A stretch of 64,000 nucleotides of DNA from Leptobrachium leishanense (lineage: Eukaryota; Chordata; Amphibia; Anura; Megophryidae). This document shows positions 10,104 through 21,175 of the stretch, piece after piece. Numbering within the stretch: position 1 is the stretch's first letter; each line of letters begins with the position of its first letter. The notes below the pieces were generated by a model. That model made no database searches and was not told where the DNA came from. It saw only the letters and a program-made list of their open reading frames with translations. The position numbers were made by a program, and so were the translations under genes. Location of the stretch: contig CM019064.1 in NCBI GenBank assembly GCA_009667805.1, positions 110,768,328-110,832,327 on the forward strand, given 5' to 3'.

Positions 10104-11857
10104 CTCCCTACTGATGTCTTTCCTCCTGCCTCAGGAATACGGTAAGGTTTAAGTTTAACCCGTGCCCCTGGTTCAGTAACAATGTCATGTTGTGTTACCG
10201 ACGTCTGACCAGGCATCTCTGAAAATTTTTCTCGTTTTTTTATTAAAAACTCTCTGACTTCCTGCTCTTGTGACTTAGACAGCGACTCAGCAATTTTTAC
10301 TTCAGGGACCTGAGGGTGTTCAGTATCCAGCTGGTGGGTTATTGGGATGAACCCAGCAGCTAGCGATACTCTATCTTTCCAGGGCTTTAGCAAGTTCACA
10401 TGGTATATTTGCTCTGGTTTTCTTTTCCCTGGTTGGTGAATTTTATAATTTACTTCCCCAACTCTTTCTATCACTTCAAAGGGACCCTGCCACTTAGCAA
10501 GGAACTTGCTCTCAACTGTGGGAACTAATACCAGCACCCTGTCGCCAGGTGAGAAAATGCAGACTCGAGCATCCCTGTGATATATTCTCTGCTGAGCTGC
10601 CTGCGATTGAGCTAAATGCTCTTTTACAATTGGCATTACTACTGTAATTCTGTCCTGCATCTGCGAAATATGCTCAATAATGCTTTTGTGGGGTGTCTTC
10701 TCCCCCTCCCAGGTCTCTTTGGCTATGTCCAGAAGTCCCCGAGGGTGTCTCCCATAGAGTAATTCAAATGGAGAGTACCCTGTAGAGGACTGAGGAACTT
10801 CTCTGATGGCAAACATCAGATATGGAAGCAAATAGTCCCAGTTTTTCCCATCCTTGTCAACAACCTTTTTCAGCATGCTTTTTAAGGTTTTATTAAATCG
10901 CTCTACTAGTCCATCGGTTTGAGGATGGTATACCGAGGTTCGCAAATGCGTCACCTTAAACAACTTGCACAATTCTTTTGTCACTCGTGACATAAATGGG
11001 GTACCTTGGTCTGTCAGAAGGTCCTTAGGGATCCCGACCCGGCTAAACACCTGTAATAACTCCTTAGCTATATTCTTGGCTGATGTCTGGCGTAGGGGAA
11101 TTGCTTCAGGGTAACGGGTAGCGTAATCCATAACGACCAGGATATACTGATGCCCTCGGGCAGACTTCGGAAGCGGGCCCACAAGGTCCATAGCAATTCT
11201 CTCAAATGGCACCTTGATTATTGGCAAGGGTACTAAGGGACTCCAAAAATGAGGTAGGGGTGCAGACATTTGACAAACCGGACAAGATTTGCAATAGTTT
11301 TCAATATCTTTTTGTACCCCAGGCCAGTAAAACCTCTGTAAAACCCTTTCAGTGGTTTTCTCAGTACCTAAATGACCCCCCAATAAGTGTCCATGGGCAA
11401 GCTCCAATACCACCTTTTTGTACGGTTTGGGGACCACTAATTGCTCAATAATTTCATTGTTCTTTTTATACACACGATATAGCATGTCATCATTACTAAT
11501 GAAGTAAGGAAAAGAGAGCCTATTCCCTGGGTCAACAGGTTCCCCATTGATCATCATAACATTTTCCCAGGCCCTCACAAGAGTAGGATCCTTCCTCTGC
11601 TCACTACCAAAGTTCTCTCTATGAGTGTTAAGATCTGCAAACTCTAGAGTAGCTTCAGTTTCAACAGAGGGCGGTCTATCCTCATTGGCTATAGGGCCTT
11701 CAGACTCTTCCAATTCTCCTGCCAAAACAGAGAAGGGAAAGTCTGGGGACCCCCAAGAGGGATCCTCTGAATACAACTGCTCTGCAGCATTCATGTATTC
11801 AGATTCAGTCTCTGGTTTAGAAACTGTGGCACAGTCTGGGTGTTCCCAGAGTTCCAA
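10100..11857 (-). pseudogene. Integrase of the Gmr1-like pol, long open segment
   Basis: A 585-residue open segment. The zinc-binding HHCC domain is visible (H157-x4-H162 and C192-x2-C195), followed by the catalytic core with D224 in MDLVGPLP, D283 in LLTDQGTPF and E319 in TDGLVERFN, exact D,D35E spacing. A GPF-containing module (KWQGPFEVIERVG) near residue 470 matches the chromodomain-free GPY/F C-terminal domain. The segment continues into the linker before RT, so integrase precedes RT. The true N-terminus is upstream: frame breaks near 11860 and 11935 separate it from protease. All catalytic residues remain. Confidence 0.93.
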
Positions 11858-11882
11858 AATTCAGGAAAGTCTCTCCCTATAA

Positions 11883-12332
11883 TTACATCATGCAACAAAT
11901 GAGGCACAACCCCACCAAGTGCCTCAGATCACCCCGTGTGGTTCCAAACTTCACAGCTACAATAGGATACTCCCGAGTATCACCATGTACACACACTACA
12001 GCAACCTTTTTAGCCCGGAAGTTCACAGAGTCTATCAATTCAGCCTTAATAAGGGTTACTAAACTTCCAGAGTCCAGCAAAGCTGTAACATGCTTATCAT
12101 TCACAGTTATTGCACACATGTGTTTTCCCTTTACTGGCACCGCAGTGCATGAAACAGTGGAAAACAAAGACTGCCGTCTTTCCTTGAAAGACAAGTCACA
12201 CTGCATAGGCTCATCAGTTAATGGACAGTTCGCAGCTAAATGCCCAAGTTCACTTTTTTTCTTTTTCACTTCAGTAACTGGCCTTTTGAATAGCAGGTTC
12301 TTGCTATCACTTGCCCAAAGTGCTCCACCATA
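11883..12332 (-). pseudogene. Gag end and aspartic protease of the Gmr1-like element
   Basis: Translation from the 5' LTR edge gives a short gag remnant ending in ELGHLAANCP, half of a CCHC zinc knuckle with its first two Cys lost. The protease follows, with the active-site triplet in TALLDSGSLVTLI. Most of matrix/capsid is missing, so about 1 kb or more was deleted next to the LTR. A one-base shift near 11935 ends this frame at 11883. I find no convincing tRNA primer-binding match just inside the LTR. Confidence 0.85.
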
Positions 12333-12809
12333 TGTGAGCTGGGAAACAGGTAGCGGGTGCAATTGCTCTCTGGGGTGAGCACTCTTGAAAGGTTCAGAGA
12401 CCAGACCAGTGACTTTTCTTCAAACGGGGGTACATTTATTGCAGCAACCCACAGGTTATACACCACACTGTATATTGCTCAAAATAAACAGTTCAAAAGC
12501 AAAGAAAATTCCTAGCCGTGTCCCGGCACTAACTAAACATACAATAGCCCTGACTAACAACCTTTGCAAACTAGTGTTTGTCAGGCTTCAGCAAACTAGC
12601 ATGACCAACCTTGTGCTCCAGCAGATAGAGACCGTCTGCTCCCCAGACTCCAGAGCGATGTCTGTTTGCCTCACCTGCACTAAATTGCCACTGAGGCAAA
12701 GTGCAAAACCAGGTGCTTAGAGGTTCCGGAAGGTGTAAGAGAGAAATCTGGGTGACACATAAACCCCGGACAGGACCTTTCCTTGCTCTCTACATGATGC
12801 CCTGTTACA
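12333..12809 (-). repeat. 5' LTR of the Gmr1-like element
   Basis: 477 bp, the same ends as the 3' LTR and about 99 percent identical by eye. It would hold the promoter for the element; I do not assign a TATA box. Confidence 0.95.
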
Positions 12810-12929
12810 CCACGGTATGTATTACTGTCATTCATTCCTAGTCTGATCGATTTCATGTTTAAAGTACTACATGTTTAAAGTACTACTTCCTCAGTAAAAC
12901 TTTAACTATCAGAAGCAACATCCCAACAC

Positions 12930-14773
12930 AAGATAGTTATCTGCCACCTCCACTCCCACAGGTCCCCTCTGCCACCCTCTGCCGCTTCCTCCCAGCCACT
13001 GAGGAGGAAGTCAATTCCTTAATGTCCTCTCACATCTCACCACGTGCCCGCTCGACCCCATTCCCTCACATCTAATTCTCCCCTCTCCTCCTCCCTCACC
13101 CCTGCTCTCACACACATCTTCAACCTATCTCTCTCCACTGGCTCCTTTCCATCTGCCTTCAAACACGCGCTAGTTACCCCTTTACTAAAGAAACCATCCC
13201 TAGACCCCAACTCTCCATCCAACTACCGCCCTGTATCCCTGCTTCCCTTCACATCAAAGCTCTTAGAAAAACTAGTCTTCAACCGCCTCTCCCTCTTCCT
13301 GTCCTCCAATTCCCTACTTGACCCCCTGCAATCTGGCTTCCGTCCCCTACACTCAACTGAAACTGCCCTCACCAAAGTCACCAACGACCTCCTAACTGCT
13401 AAAAAACACGGCCACTATTCTATTCTCATCCTGCTTGACCTCTCGGCTGCTTTTGACACTGTTGACCACCCCCTCCTTCTACAGACCCTCAACTGTCTGG
13501 GTCTCGGTGACACTGCACTTGCTTGGGTTGACTCCTATTTATCCAACAGGTCCTTCTGTTGTCCTTTGCTGGTAACTCCTCCTCTTCATTGCCTCTATCT
13601 GTTGGTGTACCTCAAGGCTCTGTCCTTGGTCCTCTGCTCTTTTCCATCTACACCTCCTCCCTGGGCAAAATCATCAACAGCTTTGGCTTTAATTACCACC
13701 TCTACGCTGATGACACTCAGATCTACCTCTCTACCCCTGATCTCTCTCCCCTGTCCTCTCAAAAGTCAGTGACTGTTTATCTGGCATCTCCTCCTGGATG
13801 GCCTCCCACCACCTAAAGATCAACATGTCAAAGACTGAGCTCCTACTTATTCCTCCCTCCAATGCCTCCCCACCTCCTGACTTCTCTATCACGGTGGAGG
13901 GTATCACCATCTCCCCATCAAACCAAGTTCGCTGTCTTGGAGTTACACTTGATTCTGCTCTTTCCTTCATCCCCCACATCCAGTCTCTTTCCTTCTCCTG
14001 CCGATACCAACTGCGTAATATTTCCAGAATTCGGCCATTTCTTACCGCTGTCACCACAAAACAACTCATACACGCCCTGGTAATCTCCCGACTCGACTAT
14101 TGCAATAATCTCTTATCTGGCCTCCCTCTATCCCGCCTCTCCCCCCTACAATCCATCCTGAACGCCTCCGCCAGGCTAATTCACCTCACCCGCCGCTCTG
14201 TCTCTGCCGCTCCCCTCTGCGAGTCCCTTCACTGGCTCCCCATCCACTGCAGAATTAAGTTCAAAATCCTTATCCTTACCTACAAAACCCTCACTAACTC
14301 AGCGCCCCACTACCTGTCCCCACTAATCACCAAATACACCCCAGCCCGCTCCCTAAGGTCAAACAGTGACCTGCGCCTAGCTTCTCCCCGTATCACCTCT
14401 TCCCATGATAGACTGCAGGACTTCACACGCGCAGCCCCCACTCACTGGAACGCTCTCCCTCGTACTGTCAGACTTTCCCCTAACTTCTCTTCCTTCAAAC
14501 GCTCCCTTAAAACGTTCCTATTTAAGGGAAGCCTACCACCCAACTCACTGACGCAACCATCAATCACTCTCACCTTACAGTCCTCTCCTCCTGTTTCCAA
14601 CCCCAACCCTCCTAGATTGTGAGTTCCTACGGGAATAGGGCCTTTATCTCCTCCTGTACTGTTTGTCAAATGTTGTTCAATGTATTGTAACCCTGTCTAT
14701 ACTGTGCTTATTGTACAGCGCTGCGGAATATGCTGGCGCTTTATAAATAAAGAATAATAATAATAATAATAAT
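12930..14773 (+). mobile_element. L2-type LINE, 5'-truncated
   Basis: Covers the last part of the endonuclease-RT linker, the reverse transcriptase and the 3' end. The 3' end reads 'gtacagcgctgcggaatatg', then 'ggcgctttataaataa', and closes with an AAT-type microsatellite, the usual L2 tail. A short second copy of the same 3' end is at 21320-21930. No target duplication is evident. Confidence 0.9.
13044..14622 (+). pseudogene. L2 LINE reverse transcriptase, frameshifted
   Basis: Three overlapping frames together give an RT. Frame one (13044-13560) holds [34 protein letters not shown] and [13 protein letters not shown], including a catalytic Asp. Frame two (13559-13770) holds [18 protein letters not shown] and the active site YADD. 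Frame three (13798-14622) holds the thumb and C-terminus, [14 protein letters not shown] onward, including LDYCNNLLSGLP and LHWLPIHCRIKFKILIL. The two frame changes, near 13560 and 13780, inactivate it. The motifs fit the L2/Maui group better than CR1; compare the CR1 copy at 17910. Confidence 0.9.
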
Positions 14774-15230
14774 GTATACTTATTGCCGTTTATTGCTTCA
14801 GTAAAGCCTAATTGAGAAAAATCCATAAAGGTGTGCTGGTATACAGTGAATTGTTAGTGCGGTGAGACCAATCCTGGGGTTATTCAGCGGCTCCTTCAGG
14901 GGTGAGCACTACACATGTATTTACTATCTTTGGTTAGTATCAGTATGCATTTTTTGTTTGTAGGTCCAGATAGGCCCAGCAAATCCTGGTCTTTTAATTG
15001 ATGCTATATATGAAGTCTTTATAGTGACACCGACCTCTAGTACTGACTTTAAACACAAAGCTATTGGTTATGTTGTATTTTGCCTTTGATTGCGGAGGAA
15101 AGTTAAGGTACACATGAGCTGAATGAGGGTCAGGTGCATTCTATTTGGCTTTCTGTGGTGCTCATTGGCACTAAGTAGTTAATTGTTTTTCAAGTCTGTG
15201 TTGTATCTATGTAATGATGTATGTTATTTA
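14774..15230. other. No gene seen
   Basis: Non-coding, no clear repeat boundary. It leads into the ribozyme-like hairpin at 15255. Confidence 0.4.
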
Positions 15231-15254
15231 TATGTTGTTTCAGTATGTATTAGT

Positions 15255-15300
15255 TATGTCTTGAGAAAAGTCCAGATGGACTGAAACGACGACTTGTTTA
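15255..15300 (+). ncRNA. Degenerate hammerhead-like core
   Basis: Reads CTTGAGAAA, a hairpin AGTCCagatGGACT, then GAAACGACG. The hairpin and GAAAC match the stem II and conserved 3' core of a hammerhead; CUGANGA is degraded to TTGAGAA, so activity is unlikely. It is followed by A/T-rich sequence like that after other cores here. Confidence 0.4.
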
Positions 15301-15354
15301 AATAAGTATTTACTCTTTATTATCAAGTCTCCAGAGTGTGCTATTCATCCTCCA

Positions 15355-15392
15355 TGATATATATGTATATATATATATATATATATATAAAA
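15355..15392. repeat. (TA)n microsatellite
   Basis: An uninterrupted alternating TA run of about 25 bp with flanking near repeats. Confidence 0.9.
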
Positions 15393-15437
15393 GGATTGTG
15401 GTGGAGGCCAAAAGTGAGATAAAAAGCCTCCACACTA

Positions 15438-15562
15438 TAATAAGTGTGTTTATTATTGCAGAAGCCACCTGCAGATCACAACAATTCCATGAATTGCATC
15501 CCAGAGCTCCTGTGCCACTTGTGATGTGCAGGTGGCTTCTGCAATAATAAGCACACATATAT
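15438..15562. repeat. Inverted repeat, about 37-bp arms
   Basis: 'ttattattgcagaagccacc' at the left is matched in reverse complement by 'ggtggcttctgcaataataa' at the right with a spacer of about 50 bp. Likely a MITE or folded-back repeat; family unknown. Confidence 0.7.
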
Positions 15563-15579
15563 ATATATATACACACTCT

Positions 15580-16285
15580 GATTCTACATATTTTACGATA
15601 AGATTTTTTTTTTCCACTGATGGTCTTCGCTGCTATGGATTGTGACCATGTCCAATCGAGTGTGTGCACTTTATCAACTTTATCAACATAAATATTTAAA
15701 AATATTAATTTTTTTGAATTATGTGCATTTTTATGAGAAGATTATAAATATTTATTGTGTTATATCTAGTGGGAATTATCCAAATATATGTTTTGATAAA
15801 ATATTTATTATTGGCCTTTTATATCATCATTATTTTCCTTTAATTTTGTATAGTGGAGTTGTTTTTAAATCCAGAATTACAAAAGTGGGTGGGTAGCAGA
15901 TTTAATTGAAATCCATGTGCCACTTCCTAAAAAAAATATATGTTTTTTTTAACAATAAATTTAATTGTTTTAATGGGTTTTAGTAGAAATGCCTAGTTAC
16001 ACATTTCTTATGAAACATACATATGTGAAGGATAAATATTAGTTTATGAAGTGTATGCTATACTAGTGTCTAACAAACATGATACAAATAATATTAATAT
16101 AAAACAGAAAAAAAAGAGTTAATGTGGCCAGATTATGTGAATGGTATCCTTAATCTGCACGGGTTTAATTCAATCAGAAACTAATTAACAGTTTTCAAGT
16201 GGTGGCCAGCACATATGTTGTGTGCATGTGTGTTTATGGGGTTAACAGGTAATTTAAGGAATATTGTTAACCCAAGGCGTGCAAC
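15580..16285. other. AT-rich DNA, no gene seen
   Basis: Only low-complexity open frames are present. Confidence 0.5.
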
Positions 16286-16287
16286 AC

Positions 16288-16402
16288 AGATGTATCCAAC
16301 GGAATATTTTTATGCATGAGTAAGGTCTTTTAGGACCGAAACGTCGCATTTATTTTATCTGCTGTCTATTCGTCTTCAATAAATATTCCGTTGGATACAT
16401 AT
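16288..16402 (+). ncRNA. Hammerhead-like hairpin inside a short inverted-end repeat
   Basis: Ends 'tgtatccaacggaatatt' and 'aatattccgttggatacat' are inverted copies. Inside, TGAGTAA is followed by a perfect 4-bp stem GGTC/GACC with a 6-nt loop, then GAAACGTCGC. This is the core-stem II-GAAAC arrangement of a hammerhead, with the 5' core altered. Confidence 0.45.
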
Positions 16403-16436
16403 ATAATATGTCTGGGTCATATAATAAAATGTGACT

Positions 16437-16525
16437 TCATATCGCGTTTAAACATGATTAGCGAAAGCGGTAAAAATGAGCTCAGCACAGAGGTGTGAAA
16501 TGCCTCAGCAGTGAAGGGGTTAAAC
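16437..16525. repeat. Fragment of the 'aaccccttcactgctga' repeat
   Basis: Shares 'cagcagtgaaggggttaaa' and neighbouring phrases with 3403-3497 (reverse) and with the end of the element at 26936-27517. Confidence 0.6.
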
Positions 16526-17460
16526 AAATTAGTTTTCAACTGTTCTGTGTTTCCACATCCTGTTTACTTAATATTGGGTGACTTTTTGGTGTTACCAAAG
16601 ATTGTGTAAATTCGATCCTTGTAGTACAGAGGATAAAGGAAAGTGTTGTCTCTGAACTCCCATCACATGATGGAACGTGCTAACACCATCAGAATGGAAA
16701 GTTCTCTGAAAAATATAGGAAAGAATTATGTGCTAGATAAATCATAACTCATATTTTATTAGAGAGGGTGCGCTAAATTGGTGGACTGCTCTTACTTTTG
16801 AAATTTTAGGTCTACATTTTGTTTCTAACTTGGTCCATGATAAAGAGCATGAAAAATAGCAGTGTGTATTAATTTAAAACCCTAAAATAAGGGCTATGCA
16901 CACCTATGATTTAATTAATGAAATCCTTTAAGTTTAAATAGCTTATAAATCATGAAGTGATTTTTGCTTTTTACTTTTTAGTTAAATTCATTAAATGCTT
17001 CATTTGCTGACTATGTATGACACCTTTATACACCTGTTCATCTAAATGACAAAAAGTCACAATCTGTTGCATCCATAAATGCACATCCTGCTAATAGATT
17101 GTCTTCATATGCTGGAGACAGCTCATAAAATATGTATGTTTCATTAATGTGCCAATTCCATTGTACTTCTCCCAAACAAACGTGAAATAAATATTTCATA
17201 TTAATGGCAAATAGTTGCATGCAAGGTATGCTTGATAAAACATGAGCCAGTGGCAATGTTTGAAAAGATTTTGAAATGTTAGTGCTACGTTATAATTAAC
17301 TGACTGCTGTTTTGTAGAAACGTTAAAGGCAAGAGTTTGTTGGTCACTGGATATTGTTTTGTATTACATGTGACTTTATGATACTTTAAAAGTTCTTTGT
17401 GTCATTAAAGAGTGTCTACATGTAATCAGTGGCATAGGGACTCTTTCAGCCATATAGATA
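16526..17460. other. AT-rich DNA, no gene seen
   Basis: No protein, RNA gene or repeat family recognised. Confidence 0.5.
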
Positions 17461-17909
17461 TACAGTAATACCTTGGATTACGAGCATAATTGGTTCCAGA
17501 AGCTTGCTTGTAATCCAAAGCGCAAGATCTTATATCAAAGCGAGTTTCTCCATAAGAAATAATGGAAACTCTGACGATTGGTTCCACAACATAGAAACAT
17601 AGAAACATAGAAACATAGAAAAATGTCGGCAGATAAGAACCTTTCGGCCCATCTAGTCTGCCCAATTACATGGATACTTGACCTGGAATTATCTTTTGTT
17701 TAGGATAGCCTTATGCCTATCCCATGCTTGCTTAAATTCAATTACTGTTTGGGCCTCTACCACTTCTACTGGAAGACTGTTCCATGTATCCACCACCCGC
17801 TCAGTAAAATAATGCTTCCTGATGTTACTTTTAAACCTTTGCCCCTCTAATCTAAGACTATGTCCTCTTGTTTTGCTATTTTGTTTCCTTTTAAATATAC
17901 TCCCTTCCT

Positions 17910-19142
17910 CTACCTTGTGGATTCCCTTACATATTTAAATGTTTCTATCATATCTCCTCTGTCTCGTCTTTTTTCCAAGCTGTACATGTTAAGATCATTA
18001 AGCCTTTCTTGGTAACTTTTCTCCTTCAAGCCGTACACCATTTTAGTAGCCCTTCTCTGAACTCTCTCTAAGATGTCTATATCCTTCTGGAGATACGGTC
18101 TCCAGTACTGCACACAGTACTCCAAGTGAGATCTCACCAGTGCTCTGTACAGTGGCATGAGCACTTCCCTTTTCCTACTGCTAATACCTCTCCCTACACA
18201 ACCAAGCATTCTGCTAGCATTTCCTGCTGCTCTATTACATTGACTACTTACCCTTAGATCCTCTGAAATAATGACCCCTAAATCCCTTTCCTCAGATGTT
18301 GAGGTTAGGACTGTATCAAATATTCTATATTCAGCCCTTGGGTTTTTACGTCCCAGGTGCATTATCTTGCACTTATCCACATTAAAACTCAATTGCCACA
18401 ACTCCGACCATTTTTTTAGTTTACCTAAATCATTTGTCATTTGGCTGATCCCTCCAGGAACGTCAACCCTGTTGCAAATTTTTGTGTCCTCAGCAAAAAG
18501 ACATACTTTTCCATTAACACCTTCTGCAATATCACTAATAAAAATATTAAAGAGAATGGGTCCAAGTACTGACCCCTGAGGTACCCCACTGGTAACAAGA
18601 CCTTGCGCCGAATAAACTCCATTTACCACAACCCTCTGTTGTCTGTCACTTAGCCATTGCCTAATCCATTCAACAATATTGGAATCCAAACTCAAAGATT
18701 GCAATTCATTGATAAGCCTTCTATGCGGAACAGTATCAAAAGCCTTACTGAAATCTAAATAAGCAATGTCTACTGCACCACCTGTGTCTATTATTTTTGT
18801 TACCCAATCAAAAAAATCAATAAGATTAGTTTGGCATGATCTCCCTGAGGTAAACCCATGTTGTTTCTGATCCTGTAATCTATGTGTTTTTAGATGTTCA
18901 ACAATCCTTTCCTTTAACATGGTTTCCATTAATTTCCCCACTACTGACGTAAGACTAACTGGCCTATAGTTCCCCGATTCCTCCCTACTACCCTTCTTGT
19001 AAATGGGCACAACATTTGCTAATTTCCAGTCTTCTGGGACGACTCCTGTTAACAAGGATTGGTTAAATAAATCTGTTAACGGTTTTGCTATTACATCACT
19101 GAGCTCTTTTAATAATTTAGGATGGATCCCATCAGGCCCCAT
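17910..19142 (-). CDS. CR1 reverse transcriptase, long open frame with altered active site
   Basis: A 410-residue open frame with RT signatures in order: NYRPVSLTSVVGKLME (58-73), QHGFTSGRSCQTNLI (94-108), AYLDFSKAFDTVPH with a catalytic Asp (127-140), [16 protein letters not shown] (184-199) and FAEDTKI at 216-222. The family normally has F/Y-A-D-D; here the first Asp of the pair is Glu, which should impair polymerisation. The C-terminal thumb (LEYCVQYWRPY, RRATKMVYGL, LEKRRDRGDMIETFK) is intact. The start used is an internal Met; the real ORF2 began upstream (19794-19456 carries linker residues in another frame). Probably a dead copy with an unusually long surviving frame. Confidence 0.85.
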   Translation of the reverse strand: MGPDGIHPKLLKELSDVIAKPLTDLFNQSLLTGVVPEDWKLANVVPIYKKGSREESGNYRPVSLTSVVGKLMETMLKERIVEHLKTHRLQDQKQHGFTSGRSCQTNLIDFFDWVTKIIDTGGAVDIAYLDFSKAFDTVPHRRLINELQSLSLDSNIVEWIRQWLSDRQQRVVVNGVYSAQGLVTSGVPQGSVLGPILFNIFISDIAEGVNGKVCLFAEDTKICNRVDVPGGISQMTNDLGKLKKWSELWQLSFNVDKCKIMHLGRKNPRAEYRIFDTVLTSTSEERDLGVIISEDLRVSSQCNRAAGNASRMLGCVGRGISSRKREVLMPLYRALVRSHLEYCVQYWRPYLQKDIDILERVQRRATKMVYGLKEKSYQERLNDLNMYSLEKRRDRGDMIETFKYVRESTR

Positions 19143-19455
19143 TGACTTATTTGTCTTTACTTTAGACAGCTGCTTTAGAACCTCCTCCTCTGTAAACTCA
19201 TATGTAAATGTCTCTTTAGTGTTCTCTCCTAACTGAGGTCCCTTTCCTTCCTTTTCTTCTGCAAAGACTGAACAAAAATATTCATTGAGGCAGTCAGCGA
19301 GACTTTTATCCTCTTCTACATACCTTCCTTCCTTTGTTTTTAATCTAACTAATCCTTGTTTTACTTTTCTTTTCTCGTTTATGTATCTAAAAAATGTTTT
19401 GTCCCCCTTTTTTACTGACTGAGCTATTTTCTCTTCTGCGTGTGCTTTGAAGCTC

Positions 19456-19880
19456 TTATAAATTGCTTTGCCTCTTTCTGCCTAATCTTATAGGTTTGCC
19501 TATCCTCTTCACGCTGAGTTTTTTATAATTATTGAATGCTATCTTCTTGTTCTTCACTATTTTGGCCACTTCTGCAGAGTACCACAGTGGTTTCTTCCCT
19601 TTTTTGTTTTTGCTAACAAGCCGAATGCAATTTCCTGTGGCCTTCAATAATACTTCCTTTAAATAATCCCATTTCTCCTGGACTCCCTTTAAACTCCTCC
19701 AGTCTGATAATGACTCCTTCACACAAAATCTCATTTTAGAAAAATCTGTTTTTTTAAAGTCTAAAACTTTTGTTTTTGTGTGGTGCGGCTCCATCCCTTT
19801 CTTATATTAAACCATACTGATTGGTGATCACTAGATCCCAAATTTTCACCTACAACAACGTCCGATACCAAACAACCATT
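19456..19880 (-). pseudogene. CR1 endonuclease-RT linker, frameshifted
   Basis: Minus-strand translation gives SSDHQSVWF, the end of the CR1 endonuclease, and then MRFCVKESLSDWRSLKG and NKKGKKPLWYSAEVAKI, the typical linker. It ends at a stop at 19456 before the RT frame. One or more frame changes between 19456 and 19142 separate it from the RT. Confidence 0.8.
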
Positions 19881-20821
19881 TATTCATATGATAATGATTA
19901 TAGTAATACAAAATACTGAACAGTATAAACTAAAAATAAAACCAATTAACCTGCACATTGCCTTTGAGAAGAATCGTGGCTGGTGGAAGGGAGAGAGAGC
20001 GAGAGAGGAGGAGGGTTATTGGCCGGACGTTTATCACTAACGGGATCATTGCTATCTGTTGTGAGAGTTTCAGCATGTCCGGTGTAATGTGCGACACTAT
20101 TACGAATGTTACACCGTCAAGCTGCCAGAATGCTGCGACGGACGCTGGGAGGAAAGGTGACCATGGCCATAGTTGTGACGTGTCGCTCGGCAGACAAAGC
20201 GTACGTACTTTGAAATCGCTTGTATACCAAGACATTGCTTGTAAACCAAGTCAAAATTTAAAAAAAATTGTTGCTCTTCTTGAAAAACGCTCTCAAACCA
20301 AGTTACTCTCAATCCAAGGTTTTACTGTATTCTTTATTATGAAACATCGTACAGTGATAACATGATGATGATGTTATTTTCAAAGATCTTAATTTTTTTT
20401 TCTGTTACCATATTTCAACCGAACGTTAATTGCAGCTCTCTGATTAATTGTGTGTGAGCCCGTTATCAGGGGCGGACTGACAACTAATTGGGCCCCCGGG
20501 CAATAGGAGGTCATGGGGCCCCCCTTGTTCTGCACCCACAGGAGACCACACCCATAAAAAAAAACACCCCCTACAATGCAACAACCACATGTACGTTATT
20601 GTGCTAAAGAATTAATTTCTGAACTCCTAAAAATAACTTTTTGAAAATCCACTTGGACCCAGCAGCGAATTGTGCCCCCTCCATACTTACAGATGGCCAC
20701 TGCACTGCTGCAGCAGCCATCACCCATTCATTGCAGCTAAGGCTGCGCCGCTGCACAGAAAGTCCCTGTGGAAAATGTGGGAAACTGCCGATCACTTTAA
20801 CAGATACTGTAAATCCTGACA

Positions 20822-20925
20822 CACTGCACATCACAGAGCTGCACAGCAAAAAACCTCACAGTAATGTGCAGTGTGTATGAGCGTATCACAGAGCTCCACA
20901 GCAATAAAACCCACAGTAATATGCA
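20822..20925 (-). repeat. 55-bp minisatellite, two units
   Basis: Same dispersed unit as at 2746-2960, here reversed ('cacagtaatgtgcagtgtgt'). Confidence 0.75.
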
Positions 20926-21095
20926 GCTCACACATGGATATATATTGCCCCCAGCAGCTCACACATGGATATATATTGCCCCAGCAGCTCACACATGGAT
21001 ATATTTTGCCCCCAGCAGCTCAAACATGGATATATATTGCCCCCAGTAGCTCAAACATGGATATATATTGCCCCAGTAGCTCACACATTGATATA

Positions 21096-21175
21096 CACTA
21101 TATTGCCAAAAGTATTCGCTCACCTGCCTTGACTCACATATGGATGGGTGAGGGAATACTTTTGGCAATATAGTG
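21096..21175. mobile_element. 80-bp Tc1-type MITE
   Basis: Begins 'cactatattgccaaaagtat' and ends with its reverse complement, flanked by TA on each side. The centre is only about 35 bp, so this is an internally deleted Tc1 element inserted in the satellite. Confidence 0.8.

Larger units (their letters stand above)
8382..12809 (-). mobile_element. Gmr1-like Ty3/gypsy LTR retrotransposon, gag deleted
   Basis: Two LTRs (8382-8859 and 12333-12809) in direct orientation flank a pol region read on the minus strand. A 4-bp target duplication, 'ccac', lies at 8378-8381 and 12810-12813. The pol order is protease, integrase, reverse transcriptase, RNase H. Ordinary Ty3/gypsy elements have integrase last; integrase-first order within Ty3/gypsy-type sequences is the hallmark of the deuterostome Gmr1 clade. 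Most of gag is missing: the 5' LTR is followed within about 100 bp by a nucleocapsid-like ELGHLAANCP end. A purine-rich tract adjoins the 3' LTR at 8860-8873. No envelope gene is present. Confidence 0.92.
17591..19880 (-). mobile_element. CR1 LINE, 5'-truncated
   Basis: Minus strand. The 3' end is an 8-bp repeat of TTTCTATG, the diagnostic CR1 tail, at 17591-17622. The RT frame and part of the endonuclease-RT linker are present; the 5' end stops near 19880. A short second CR1 3' end is at 33184-33340. Confidence 0.92.
17463..20327. mobile_element. pogo/Tigger-like element split by a CR1 LINE
   Basis: Ends 'cagtaataccttggatt' and 'aatccaaggttttactg' are inverted repeats, 16 of 17 matching, each flanked by TA (17461-17462, 20328-20329). 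The inner sequence repeats the theme of 'ttacaagcaa' and 'gaaactcg'-like subterminal repeats seen in Tigger-type elements. No transposase remains. The CR1 at 17591-19880 interrupts it, so the DNA element is the older of the two. Confidence 0.75.

Noticed and set aside
12385..12720. Plus-strand open frame within the LTR (and its twin at 8434-8649)
   Set aside because: It is antisense to the retrotransposon, present only because the LTR is duplicated, and has no known domain.
8382..12809. Endogenous retrovirus
   Set aside because: No envelope frame; the integrase-first pol order and RT motifs fit a Gmr1-type Ty3/gypsy retrotransposon.
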